Source of the DNA: CAVQDV01 sp963711375
GTDB taxonomy: Bacteria; Pseudomonadota; Gammaproteobacteria; Coxiellales; Coxiellaceae
Assembly: GCA_963711375.1 (NCBI GenBank)
Contig: CAVQDV010000005.1
Location: 434,001 to 498,000 of the forward strand
Length of the DNA: 64,000 bases
Direction of reading: 5' to 3'
In this document: positions 17,193 through 26,239 of the stretch, one piece after another
How positions within the stretch are numbered: the first letter of the stretch is position 1
How the letters are laid out: every line of letters begins with the position of its first letter
Notes under the pieces: generated by a model
Told to the model about the DNA's origin: nothing
Databases searched by the model: none
Seen by the model: the letters and a program-made list of their open reading frames with translations, nothing else
Position numbers and translations under genes: made by a program

Positions 17193-17480
17193 TTACTCAA
17201 TAACACCCATGATGTCGTCTTCACGCATCACTAACAAATCAGTACCTGAAATTTTCACTTCGGTACCAGAATATTTGCCAAATAACACTTGATCGCCGGG
17301 TTTTAAACCGAGTGGAATCAATTTACCGTCATTTAACATTTTGCCGGGGCCAATGGCCACCACTTCGCCGCGCATCGGTTTTTCAGCCGCTGTGTCAGGA
17401 ATCACAATACCACCTGGGGAGGTACGTTCATCTTCTACACGCTTAATTACGACACGATCGTGCAATGGACGAATCTTCAT
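17193..17480 (-). CDS. groS: Co-chaperonin GroES
   Basis: 95 residues, the normal length. It forms the seven-membered lid of the GroEL cage. The family pattern is complete: MKIRPLHDRVVIKRVEDE at the start, the mobile-loop region TSPGGIVIPDTAAEKP, GEVVAIGPGKML, and GDQVLFGKYSGTEVKI near the end. It starts after a GGAG site and ends 18 bases before the groEL ATG, the standard groESL operon order. A sigma-32-type promoter lies about 70 bases upstream. Unlike groEL next to it, the frame is intact. Confidence 0.97.
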   Translation of the reverse strand: MKIRPLHDRVVIKRVEDERTSPGGIVIPDTAAEKPMRGEVVAIGPGKMLNDGKLIPLGLKPGDQVLFGKYSGTEVKISGTDLLVMREDDIMGVIE

Positions 17481-17547
17481 AGCGTTTACTCTCCATCAAT
17501 CTTAGTTGTTGTTTAAAGTTCTCCCCCTCAATGGGGGCACGTAGAAG

Positions 17548-17575
17548 AGATGGGGGCTAGTGCCAAAAGTTCAAG
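17548..17575 (-). promoter_or_regulatory. Sigma-32-type heat-shock promoter of groESL
   Basis: On the minus strand CTTGAA (17575-17570) and CCCCATCT (17555-17548) are separated by 14 bases, matching the RpoH consensus CTTGAA / CCCCATNT. It lies 68 bases upstream of the groES ATG. A small C/G hairpin (17523-17537) lies between promoter and gene. No CIRCE element is seen. Confidence 0.8.
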
Positions 17576-17579
17576 GGCA

Positions 17580-18416
17580 TTAATCATTCTCTTCAGAAAA
17601 AATTTGATCGATATCCTCTTTTGTAAAAGCATATTCGTGATTGCAATATTCGCAGGTCACCACCACTTCTTGGCTCGTTAGCAAAATATCCCGCGCCTCT
17701 TCTTCTCCGAAGGTTTTTACCGCATCTTCCATGCGCTCTATCGTACAGGTGCAGCGAAATTGAATAGGCTCTGATTCATATAAACGAATTGATTCTGAAA
17801 ATATATTTTGCAAAATAGCCGCATTTTCTTCTTTTAAAACCTGTTGAAGCTCTAAATTCTTCTGCACTTCTTGCGCAATTCTCGCAAAATCCTCGGAGGA
17901 CTCACCAGGCATGGCCTGTAACATCAAACCAAAGGCTTGCCCCTCCACCACTTGCAGCCAAAAACGAGTCGCCAATTGTTCTGATAAGTTGAAATAATGT
18001 TCGAGAGCGCCCGCAATGGTCCGGTTCTCCACCGGCACCACACTTTGATAGGGTTTAACTTGATTATCAGGATCAATCGTGACAACCAGGGATCCAGCAC
18101 TAATCGCCGAAACCACATCACCCGCCAAGGCATCTGTCACCCATTGAGCCAATCCTCTAATGTTATTTAAGTGATCACATTTCGCTACCAGAAGCTCCAA
18201 AGGACCCTCGCCTTGAAACTGCACGGTAATTTGGCCCTTAAATTTAATGCTACTCGCCATGAGCACGGTGGCAAGCAGTGCCTGCCCCAAAAGCTCAGCA
18301 ATGGCACGAGGATAGTGATGCTGAGCAATAATCGTTTGAAAGCTGGTTTCCAAACGCACTAAGGCGCCACGAATGTTCAAATCGGCAAATAAAAAACGTT
18401 GTATGTGATCGGCCAC
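17580..18416 (-). CDS. hslO: Redox-regulated holdase Hsp33
   Basis: 278 residues, typical for Hsp33. This cytoplasmic chaperone is switched on by oxidation. The four zinc-binding cysteines are present as CTC (FRCTCTIERM) and CEYC (VTCEYCNHEY) near the C-terminus. The N-terminal domain shows QHHYPRAIAELLGQALLATVLMAS and KGQITVQFQGEGPLELLVA. The gene sits just upstream of the groESL promoter on the same strand, a sensible grouping of protein-folding genes. It has its own upstream region shared with the divergent GGDEF-EAL gene. Confidence 0.95.
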   Translation of the reverse strand: MADHIQRFLFADLNIRGALVRLETSFQTIIAQHHYPRAIAELLGQALLATVLMASSIKFKGQITVQFQGEGPLELLVAKCDHLNNIRGLAQWVTDALAGDVVSAISAGSLVVTIDPDNQVKPYQSVVPVENRTIAGALEHYFNLSEQLATRFWLQVVEGQAFGLMLQAMPGESSEDFARIAQEVQKNLELQQVLKEENAAILQNIFSESIRLYESEPIQFRCTCTIERMEDAVKTFGEEEARDILLTSQEVVVTCEYCNHEYAFTKEDIDQIFSEEND

Positions 18417-18442
18417 TATAATTTCCTGTGCATGAAAAGGGG

Positions 18443-18471
18443 ATAATGCGTTGAGAGGGAGATGGGGTCAA
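18443..18471 (-). promoter_or_regulatory. Possible sigma-70 promoter of hslO
   Basis: Minus-strand TTGACC (18471-18466) and CATTAT (18448-18443) lie 17 bases apart, in the gap between hslO and the divergent GGDEF-EAL gene. The match is only moderate. Confidence 0.35.
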
Positions 18472-18539
18472 GTCTTTCTACCTGTTAAGCAGGAGGTGCT
18501 GTGTGATATGCTTTAATAATGACTTAACAAGGGATTGCT

Positions 18540-20669
18540 ATGGCAACGAATCAACATAAGAAAAGAGCCTCCTCTATTGAGCTCAATGCTTATATTGCCA
18601 CCTGTTACTTCTTAACCGGGTATTTTTGCTCATTACTTGCGGTGCCGCCGGGTTTTGTCACTGCCGTTTGGATCCCAGCTGGCATTGCACTAGGGGCCAC
18701 TTTGGTTTATGGCCCTCGAATTTTACCCGCTATTTTTCTGGGCGCTTTTGCCATTAATGCTTATAGCCAGGTTCCAATAAATGTGTCCCTTTTTACAGGG
18801 ATGGGCGCCGTTTTACAAGCCTACATCATCGCACATGCAATCATTCACTGGGCAAAAATTGATTTGGCAGAATACCAAATTAAGCACATCTTACTTTTCG
18901 CCCTTTTGGCCGGACCCTTGGGCTGTTTAATCAATACGAGCTTCAGCAGTTTAGCGCTAATTTTATCTCATACCACTCCTGTAAACCACATTTTACCCAT
19001 TTGGATCACGTGGTGGATAGGAGACAGCATCGGGGCACTCACTATAACCCCCATGTTTTTAATATTATTTGCCAATCCCCGTAAAATCTGGAAACCCAGG
19101 ATCGTGCCCATACTTTTGCCTCTTTCAGTGTGTTTTTTAATCGCCATACTGCTCGCTAGCCTAGTTCGGATATTTGCAGAAGATCATCAACGATGGGAAG
19201 CCTATTTTGTGCTGATGAGTGGGCAATTGTTTTGCATTTTGATGAATATCATTTTATCGATCATTTACGGCCAAAGAAGTCTTATCGAACGAGAAGTGGG
19301 TTTTAAAACGTCTGCTCTCCAACAAGCGATGCTTGACCTCGAAAAAATGGCGCACTTTGACTCGCTCACCGATATTCCGAATCGCAGAAGTTTTTTAAAG
19401 CATCTTTCAGCCACGATTGCACGCTCATCTCGAAACGAAACCTTAATGGCAACCTGTCTAATCGACCTCGACAATTTTAAGCAAATTAACGATGCTCTCG
19501 GCCATCCCCATGGTGATGAATTACTTAAAACCATCCCCAAAATTTTTTACCCTATGCTGCGCGAAAATGATTATTTCGCCCGATTGGGCGGCGACGAATT
19601 TGGATTAATATTAGAAGACATTCAATCCGCATCCGACGTCACCACCATCATTGAGCGCCTTGTTAATAAACTAAGCCAGCCACTCAATATTTTTAATTCC
19701 GAAATCAATACCTCATTCAGTGTGGGAATTGCACTCTATCCCAGCGCTGGAACTACGGCAGAAGAATTAATTAAAAATGCCGATATTGCCATGTATCGAG
19801 CAAAACGATCTGGAAAAGACACTTATCAGTTTTTTAACGAAGAAATTAATCGCCAAATAAAAAGGCTACAGACCATAAATTCCCACATGAAAAATGCTCT
19901 TAACAATAATGAATTTTATTTGCATTATGAACCACAATTTGACACCATAACACAAAATTTTATCGGAGCAGAGGCACTCCTACGATGGAATAGTCCCGCA
20001 TTAGGGGAAGTTTCTCCCTCGGAATTTATTCAAATTGCTGAAGACAACAACCAAATTCGTGAAATCGGTGAATGGGCACTTAGAAGGGCCTGTCAAGATT
20101 TCAAAGAAATGATTTCAACTCTACGAAGACCCATTACCTTGTCCATCAATATATCTTCAAAACAACTGGAAGATGACAATTTTTTAGTTCTGATTCCGCA
20201 ATTATCCGAGGAATTTAATTTAATCAATAATCCCTTACAATTGGAAATCACCGAATCTTCCCTCTTAAAAAATCCTGACCATACCATACAAATTTTGCAT
20301 AAATTGCAGCCCTTTGGCGTACGTTTTGCATTGGATGATTTTGGCACCAGTTACTTCTCGATGTTGCATTTGAAAAGCATGCCAATTTCCGCCATAAAAA
20401 TTGGCCCACATCTTATTCAGAATATTTTAAACAATAAAAATGACTTTGAAATAGTGAATGCTACCATTGGCTTATCCAAAGCATTGGGATACTCTAGCAT
20501 CGCGGAAGGAATTGAAACCGAAGAACTGTATAATTGTCTTCGACAAGCGGGCTGTGATTTTATCCAAGGCCACTATCTCGCAAGAACCGGTGATTCCCAA
20601 GAGCTGATGGAAGCCCATGACCAGTTTAAAAAAGAGGAAAAATGCAAAACTATCTTACCACAATCCTAA
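18540..20669 (+). CDS. MASE1-like membrane sensor with GGDEF and EAL domains
   Basis: 709 residues. The first 240 or so form about eight membrane helices resembling a MASE1 sensor (VWIPAGIALGATLVYGPRILPAIFLGAFA). The GGDEF motif is intact at residues 350-354, with an RxxD inhibitory site (REND) five residues before it. The EAL domain has EALLRW at 478, NISSKQLEDDNF and DDFGTSYFSML, so both catalytic sites look usable. GGDEF enzymes make c-di-GMP and EAL enzymes break it down; which dominates cannot be read from sequence. The next gene, another GGDEF protein, overlaps its last 28 bases, so the two are co-translated. Their product could feed the MshEN-bearing glycosyltransferases at 47-55 kb. 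Confidence 0.92.
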   Translation: MATNQHKKRASSIELNAYIATCYFLTGYFCSLLAVPPGFVTAVWIPAGIALGATLVYGPRILPAIFLGAFAINAYSQVPINVSLFTGMGAVLQAYIIAHAIIHWAKIDLAEYQIKHILLFALLAGPLGCLINTSFSSLALILSHTTPVNHILPIWITWWIGDSIGALTITPMFLILFANPRKIWKPRIVPILLPLSVCFLIAILLASLVRIFAEDHQRWEAYFVLMSGQLFCILMNIILSIIYGQRSLIEREVGFKTSALQQAMLDLEKMAHFDSLTDIPNRRSFLKHLSATIARSSRNETLMATCLIDLDNFKQINDALGHPHGDELLKTIPKIFYPMLRENDYFARLGGDEFGLILEDIQSASDVTTIIERLVNKLSQPLNIFNSEINTSFSVGIALYPSAGTTAEELIKNADIAMYRAKRSGKDTYQFFNEEINRQIKRLQTINSHMKNALNNNEFYLHYEPQFDTITQNFIGAEALLRWNSPALGEVSPSEFIQIAEDNNQIREIGEWALRRACQDFKEMISTLRRPITLSINISSKQLEDDNFLVLIPQLSEEFNLINNPLQLEITESSLLKNPDHTIQILHKLQPFGVRFALDDFGTSYFSMLHLKSMPISAIKIGPHLIQNILNNKNDFEIVNATIGLSKALGYSSIAEGIETEELYNCLRQAGCDFIQGHYLARTGDSQELMEAHDQFKKEEKCKTILPQS

Positions 20670-21607
20670 AGCAAGCTTCTCTTTTTACCAATTTAAACCG
20701 AGATGAGCTTAAAAATCTTGAGGATATTGCTATCGAAATCAGCGTGCCTCAAAATACGAAATTTATTCAAGAGGACGCAGAAGAAAAATGTTTTTATTTA
20801 CTTCTCTCAGGCGAATTATTAGTGACTAAAAAAGGGAAATCCAACGAGGAAAATGTTATTGCTGAAATATCCGGAGTCCGCATTATTGGGGAGACAGGTC
20901 TCCTCGGAGGTGAGCGACGCTCCGCTTCTGTAAAAACACTCCAGCCCAGTACCTTGCTGCGGTTTGATGCCGAAACCATCAAAAAATTTCCGACAATTCA
21001 TACTACTATTCTTGATAATATTGCCCATGAGCTTTCCAGAAAACTTCGCGACATGAATATCTTCACTTCCGCTCAGATTGAACGAACCGATGACTTGAAA
21101 AAAACCATGACCCTCGATGCGTTAACGGGGGCATTTAATCGGCTTTATTTAATGGATTTATTAACGAACCTGGAACAACACGCACTCCGATATAACAGCA
21201 CATTTGCCATATTGATGGTCGATATTGATGATTTTAAAAAAATAAATGATACCTATGGCCACCCAACTGGTGACACCGCCTTAAAAGCCTTTGTCAAAAC
21301 TGCTGAATCGAATATCCGTAAACCGGATTGTGTTTGCCGTTATGGAGGCGAGGAATTTTTGATCATTTTACACAATTGCTCCTTAAAACAAGCCATCGTT
21401 TCCGCTGACCGAATTCGGGAATCTGTTAGCAAAATTTCTCTTGCTTATAATACCTATGAAATTCATTTAACCGTTAGCATCGGGGTTGCCTCTTTTCATA
21501 ATCCCTACGATGATGTGGAAAAACTTATCGCCCGTGCCGACGAAGCTTTATATCTTGCTAAAGGAGAGGGGAAAAATCTCGTTCGATGTAAAGAAAATTT
21601 TACATAA
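20642..21607 (+). CDS. Diguanylate cyclase with N-terminal cNMP-binding domain
   Basis: 321 residues, soluble. Residues about 10-125 form a cyclic-nucleotide-binding (CRP/PKA-like) beta-roll (FLLL-type strands, EISGVRIIGETGLLGGERRSASV). The GGDEF domain follows, with active-site GGEEF at 235-239 and an RxxD inhibitory site (RKPD) five residues earlier. It should make c-di-GMP from GTP under control of a bound ligand, possibly cAMP or cGMP. The ATG lies within the 3' end of the preceding gene, so translation is coupled. The N-terminal fold is of the same type as those of the proteins at 36.6-40.8 kb. Confidence 0.9.
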   Translation: MQNYLTTILKQASLFTNLNRDELKNLEDIAIEISVPQNTKFIQEDAEEKCFYLLLSGELLVTKKGKSNEENVIAEISGVRIIGETGLLGGERRSASVKTLQPSTLLRFDAETIKKFPTIHTTILDNIAHELSRKLRDMNIFTSAQIERTDDLKKTMTLDALTGAFNRLYLMDLLTNLEQHALRYNSTFAILMVDIDDFKKINDTYGHPTGDTALKAFVKTAESNIRKPDCVCRYGGEEFLIILHNCSLKQAIVSADRIRESVSKISLAYNTYEIHLTVSIGVASFHNPYDDVEKLIARADEALYLAKGEGKNLVRCKENFT

Positions 21608-21646
21608 TCTACTAATCAATTACTATTTGAAAAAAAGGAGCCATTT

Positions 21647-24319
21647 ATGTCAGATTCATTCAAATCCCGCCGAGAACTCATCGTCAACGGAAAACCCTAT
21701 CGTTATCATTGCTTAAAGTCCGCTGAAGTCAATGGTCTTGAAGGAATTAGCCGCTTACCATTCTCATTAAAAATATTATTGGAAAATCAGTTACGCTTTG
21801 AAGACGACAAAACGGTCACAAAAGCCGATATCCTCGCATTTCAAGAATGGTTAAAAACACACAAATCCGAGCACGAAATTGGCTACCGCCCTACTCGCGT
21901 TTTGATGCAGGATTTCACGGGAGTTCCTGCCGTAGTCGATTTGGCCGCCATGCGAGATGCTATGTTAAAATTAAATGGTGATCCTAAAAAAATTAACCCC
22001 CTATGTCCCGTTGATTTAATTATCGACCACTCTGTTCAAGTCGATAAATTTGGCACAAAATCCGCCTTTCACGCCAATGTTGAAATGGAAATAGAGCGTA
22101 ATCATGAACGCTACGCCTTTTTAAAATGGGGCCAAAATACCTTCCAAGATTTTCGCACGGTTCCACCGGGCACGGGCATTTGTCATCAAGTAAATTTAGA
22201 ATATATTGGCCGAAGCATCTGGTCACATGAAAAAGATGGCGTTTCCTATGCTTACCCAGACACTTTGGTTGGTACCGATTCTCACACCACGATGATTAAT
22301 GGCTTGGGCGTGTTAGGTTGGGGAGTGGGGGGCATCGAAGCAGAAGCCGCAATGCTGGGTCAACCTGTTTCCATGCTCATTCCTCAAGTCGTTGGTTTTC
22401 GTTTAATTGGCAAACTTAAAGAAGGCATTACGGCCACGGATTTAGTGTTAACCGTAACGCAAATTCTTCGAGATGCCAACGTTGTTGGAAAATTTGTTGA
22501 ATTTTTCGGCTCGGGTGTAAAATATCTGACGTTAGCGGACCGAGCCACTATTGCAAACATGGCGCCAGAATATGGAGCTACTTGCGGATTATTTCCTATC
22601 GATGAAGAAACAATTAAATATTTGCAGCTCACCAACCGTCCTGCAGAATCTATCGCGCTTGTAAAAGCCTATGCTCAGGCACAAGGTATGTGGCATGACG
22701 AAAATTCTCCTGAAGCGCAATTTTCCAGCATTATTGAATTGGATTTGTCGAAAGTAGTTCCCAGCATGGCAGGCCCAAAACGTCCGCAAGATCGCGTGCC
22801 TTTGCCTGATTTAAAAGCGTCTACCGAAGCCTATATTACGAAATCAAACAAGGGCAATGAGCTTGAAATTGATTTTCCTACGAGCGATGAATATTCTTTG
22901 CGTCATGGTGATGTGGTTATTGCGGCCATTACAAGTTGTACGAATACTTCAAATCCCAGCGTTATGATCGCGGCAGGTTTATTAGCGAAAAAAGCCGTAG
23001 AAAGAGGGATTGCACGAAAACCTTGGGTAAAATCTTCACTCGCGCCCGGCTCGAAAGTCGTCACAGATTATTTAGATAAAACCGGTCTTACTCGTTATCT
23101 TGAAAAATTAGGCTTTTATTTAGTGGGCTATGGCTGCACAACGTGCATTGGAAATTCTGGACCTCTCCCCGAAAATGTAGCACGAGTCGTCTCTGAAGAT
23201 GATGTTGTTGCCTGTGCGGTACTCTCTGGAAACCGTAATTTTGAAGGTCGAATTCATCCTCAAGTAAAAGCCAATTGGCTCGCCTCACCTCCTTTAGTGG
23301 TGGCTTTTGCCTTGGCTGGTACTACGCGTATTGATATTACAAAAGATCCACTGGGCGAGGATAGCCAAGGCAAACCCGTTTATTTAAAAGATATTTGGCC
23401 TTCTGACGAAGAAATTCAACAGTCGGTTAATCAAGTGGCAAAGGGAATGTTTAGCAAAGAATATTCGGAAGTGTTTCAAGGCGATGAACAATGGTTAGCG
23501 CTTAAAGTGACCGCGAGTGAAACGTATGATTGGCAAAAAGACTCAACTTATATTAAACATCCTCCTTATTTTGAAAATATGCCTCAAAAACCGGCCGCCC
23601 TGCAGAATGTAGAAAATGCAAAAATTCTCGCTATTTTTGGTGATAGTGTCACAACCGATCATATTTCTCCTGCGGGTTCGATTAAGCCGGAGAGTCCTGC
23701 TGGGGAATATCTGATCAGCCAGGGAATTTCAATTCGTGATTTTAATTCTTATGGTTCTCGACGTGGTAATCATGAAGTCATGATGCGTGGTACTTTTGCG
23801 AATATTCGTATTCGTAACGAGATGGTGCCTCACATCGAGGGTGGTTATACGATTCATTTTCCCTCAGGAAAAGAAATGTCAATTTACGATGCTGCGATGC
23901 AATATAAGAAGGAAAAAGTGTCGCTTACGGTTTTTGCTGGAAAAGAATATGGCACTGGCTCTTCTCGAGATTGGGCCGCCAAGGGAACTATTTTGTTGGG
24001 AGTAAAAGCCGTAATTGCAGAAAGTTTTGAACGAATTCATCGTTCGAATTTAATTGGCATGGGCGTGATACCCTTACAATTTACGGGGAACATGACTCGT
24101 CTTTCCTTGAAATTAAAAGGCGATGAAAAAATCGATATTCTGGGCATAGCCGAAAATCTTTCCCCACAAAAAGAGCTCACTCTAAAAATTACACGTGCCG
24201 ATGGAAAGCATGAAGAAGTAAAAGTCCTCTGCAGAATCGACACACAAAATGAGCTGGAATATTATCGCCATGGCGGAATTTTACAGTACGTACTAAGAGA
24301 ACTCTCCGGCAATGCTTAA
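21647..24319 (+). CDS. acnA: Aconitate hydratase A
   Basis: 890 residues, the expected length of AcnA. It interconverts citrate and isocitrate in the TCA cycle using a 4Fe-4S cluster. The cluster cysteines are C431 (SCTNTSNPS), C497 and C500 (GYGCTTCIGNSG). Other signatures are DSHTTMINGLGVLGWGVGG, GDSVTTDHISPAG and the swivel-domain motif KEYGTGSSRDWAAKG. A good ribosome site (AAGGAG) precedes the ATG. It follows the GGDEF gene by 39 bases but is not obviously related to it. A REP-like hairpin follows the stop. Confidence 0.97.
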   Translation: MSDSFKSRRELIVNGKPYRYHCLKSAEVNGLEGISRLPFSLKILLENQLRFEDDKTVTKADILAFQEWLKTHKSEHEIGYRPTRVLMQDFTGVPAVVDLAAMRDAMLKLNGDPKKINPLCPVDLIIDHSVQVDKFGTKSAFHANVEMEIERNHERYAFLKWGQNTFQDFRTVPPGTGICHQVNLEYIGRSIWSHEKDGVSYAYPDTLVGTDSHTTMINGLGVLGWGVGGIEAEAAMLGQPVSMLIPQVVGFRLIGKLKEGITATDLVLTVTQILRDANVVGKFVEFFGSGVKYLTLADRATIANMAPEYGATCGLFPIDEETIKYLQLTNRPAESIALVKAYAQAQGMWHDENSPEAQFSSIIELDLSKVVPSMAGPKRPQDRVPLPDLKASTEAYITKSNKGNELEIDFPTSDEYSLRHGDVVIAAITSCTNTSNPSVMIAAGLLAKKAVERGIARKPWVKSSLAPGSKVVTDYLDKTGLTRYLEKLGFYLVGYGCTTCIGNSGPLPENVARVVSEDDVVACAVLSGNRNFEGRIHPQVKANWLASPPLVVAFALAGTTRIDITKDPLGEDSQGKPVYLKDIWPSDEEIQQSVNQVAKGMFSKEYSEVFQGDEQWLALKVTASETYDWQKDSTYIKHPPYFENMPQKPAALQNVENAKILAIFGDSVTTDHISPAGSIKPESPAGEYLISQGISIRDFNSYGSRRGNHEVMMRGTFANIRIRNEMVPHIEGGYTIHFPSGKEMSIYDAAMQYKKEKVSLTVFAGKEYGTGSSRDWAAKGTILLGVKAVIAESFERIHRSNLIGMGVIPLQFTGNMTRLSLKLKGDEKIDILGIAENLSPQKELTLKITRADGKHEEVKVLCRIDTQNELEYYRHGGILQYVLRELSGNA

Positions 24320-24323
24320 GCCT

Positions 24324-24367
24324 TGAGTCCCCTCTCCCCTTGCGGGAGAGGGTAAGGGTGAGGGGAA
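24324..24367. repeat. REP-like hairpin between acnA and dsbD
   Basis: CCCCTCTCCC and GGGAGAGGG flank CTTGC, followed by TAAGGGTGAGGGG. It is a relative of the repeat at 14836-14898. It starts 4 bases after the acnA stop and may act as a transcript-stabilising or terminating hairpin. Confidence 0.75.
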
Positions 24368-24378
24368 ATTAAAAAAAA

Positions 24379-26142
24379 ATGGAATTCATAAAATCACTTC
24401 TCTTTTGCGTAAGCTTAATTTTCGCTCTAAACGCCTTCTCGCAAAATGAACCCTTACCCGCCGACAAAGCTTTCAAATTTTCAGCAAAAGTCCGTGATAA
24501 TCAAACAATTTTAGCCATCTGGAAAATAACGCCCTCTTATTATCTCTATCGTGCACGAATTCACTTTGAGCCCTTACAACCCACTGGTATAAGACTCGCC
24601 CAACCCTTAATGCCCGATGGTTTGGAAAAAGTGAGCCCAGAAATTGGCAATTATGAAGTGTATCAAGGAGAATTAACCATCCCGATACCCATCATAAATC
24701 CCCCTAAAAATGATCTTTTATTAAAGGTGTCTTATCAAGGTTGCTCGATCAATGGTTATTGTTATCCACCTACACAAAAAATAATTTCACTTAATATGGC
24801 CGGGCCTTATAATCAAAAAATTCTTCCCATTAATATTGATATTCCAACTCCAATAATAGCGCATACCGCCCCCACCCAAGCTGAGCAAGTTTCAAATTTA
24901 TTTGAGGGCAAAAGCCTAATTTGGTTTGTACTCGGATTTTTAGGTCTTGGATTATTAATTTCGTTTACACCCTGTGTTTTACCGATGATTCCAATACTTT
25001 CCAGCATTATTGTCGGACAAAAACATTTAACGCATAAACGCGCCTTTGGCGTTTCGGTGGCCTATGTTTTTGGAATGGCGGTAACGTATAGTCTAGCCGG
25101 TGCGGCTTTTGGATATTTTGGAGAACTGGTTCAGGTCTATTTTCAAAATCCTTGGGTTATCGGCGCGTTTAGTTTAATTTTCGTTTTCATGGCGCTTTCG
25201 ATGTTTGGTTTTTATAATATTGAACTTCCAAATGCCTTGAGAAGCAAAATTGCCCTTAAAAGCGAGCACCAAAAAAGAGGAACTTATTTCGGGGCTTTTG
25301 CGATGGGGATTTTGTCGACATTAATCTTATCCCCCTGCGTTACAGCCCCTCTGGTTGCGGTGCTCGCCTACATTAGTCACTCAGGAAATGCTTCATTAGG
25401 CGCTCTCGCTTTATTTACGATGGGTATCGGGATGGGAGTTCCCCTCTTATTAATCGGCGCAATGGGCCCGAAATTATTACCCAAAACTGGCGCTTGGATG
25501 AATACCATTAAAATTTTGCTTGGTTTCATGCTGCTTTTTATGGCCGTTTATTTAGTATCACGCATTATTTCATTTACGTTTTCCTTATCTCTTTACGCCT
25601 TAATTTTAATTATGTTGTCGATTTATCTTGGCGCATTTAATTCCGTTACGTCTAAAAAACAATATGTCAGCAAATTGATGGGCATTGCTTTTTTTGCTTT
25701 TGCCATTTTATTGGGTGCCTATGCCTATTTTGGTGGTATCAATCCAAGTAGCGCGCCGCCCCAATTTTTTCCGGTAAAAACGGTGAAGGATATCGAAAAC
25801 CAAATTAAACTCGCCGATAAAGCGGGTAAACCGGTGATGCTGGATTTTTATGCGGACTGGTGTGTTTCTTGTAAGACGATGGATCATTTTACGTTTTCAA
25901 ACCCCCAAGTTGTCACCGCTTTATCCAATTTTGTAAGATTGCGTGCAGACGTTACTGAGAATAACAACGAAGACAAAATATTGGAGCGTCAATATAATGT
26001 CGTTGCGCCCCCAACGATTCTTTTTTTTAGCCATGAGGAGGAGCTAACAAAAGCCCGCATCATCGGTGAAATGTCCGCCCCTGAATTTCTAGCAAACCTG
26101 CATCGCATCCCCCACTCGCCCCTTGTGGGAGAGGGGAAATAA
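24379..26142 (+). CDS. dsbD: Thiol:disulfide interchange protein DsbD
   Basis: 587 residues. After a signal peptide comes the periplasmic alpha domain with cysteines 122 and 128 (CSINGYC). About eight membrane helices follow, with the two membrane cysteines in SFTPCVLPM and LSPCVTAPL. The C-terminal thioredoxin-like gamma domain has WCVSC at 494-498. DsbD passes electrons from cytoplasmic thioredoxin to periplasmic DsbC, DsbG and cytochrome maturation. All three cysteine pairs are present. The last ten residues (PHSPLVGEGK) are encoded by a REP-like repeat that has replaced or extended the native C-terminus. Confidence 0.95.
   Translation: MEFIKSLLFCVSLIFALNAFSQNEPLPADKAFKFSAKVRDNQTILAIWKITPSYYLYRARIHFEPLQPTGIRLAQPLMPDGLEKVSPEIGNYEVYQGELTIPIPIINPPKNDLLLKVSYQGCSINGYCYPPTQKIISLNMAGPYNQKILPINIDIPTPIIAHTAPTQAEQVSNLFEGKSLIWFVLGFLGLGLLISFTPCVLPMIPILSSIIVGQKHLTHKRAFGVSVAYVFGMAVTYSLAGAAFGYFGELVQVYFQNPWVIGAFSLIFVFMALSMFGFYNIELPNALRSKIALKSEHQKRGTYFGAFAMGILSTLILSPCVTAPLVAVLAYISHSGNASLGALALFTMGIGMGVPLLLIGAMGPKLLPKTGAWMNTIKILLGFMLLFMAVYLVSRIISFTFSLSLYALILIMLSIYLGAFNSVTSKKQYVSKLMGIAFFAFAILLGAYAYFGGINPSSAPPQFFPVKTVKDIENQIKLADKAGKPVMLDFYADWCVSCKTMDHFTFSNPQVVTALSNFVRLRADVTENNNEDKILERQYNVVAPPTILFFSHEEELTKARIIGEMSAPEFLANLHRIPHSPLVGEGK
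26109..26140 (+). repeat. REP-like repeat forming the dsbD 3' end
   Basis: CCCCCACTCGCCCCTTG followed by TGGGAGAGGGGAAAT matches the dispersed C-rich/G-rich repeat. Here it is translated as the end of DsbD and supplies the sequence leading into the stop codon. Confidence 0.7.
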
Positions 26143-26166
26143 AAAATGTTCGCCCACACCTTCTCA

Positions 26167-26199
26167 TTTAAGGTTTCTTTAAGATTCATCAGGTAGAAT
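26167..26199 (+). promoter_or_regulatory. PmrA-box-like direct repeat with -10 element
   Basis: TTTAAGGTT (26167-26175) and TTTAAGATT (26178-26186) are direct 9-mers separated by TC, the same layout as the PmrA boxes of enterobacterial pmrC and of Legionella/Coxiella effector genes. TAGAAT at 26194-26199 could be the -10 box. The ATG of the giant LRR gene is 41 bases beyond. Confidence 0.55.
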
Positions 26200-26239
26200 A
26201 AGTAAAAATTGTCTGAGATTGAATATTATTGAGATTTGA

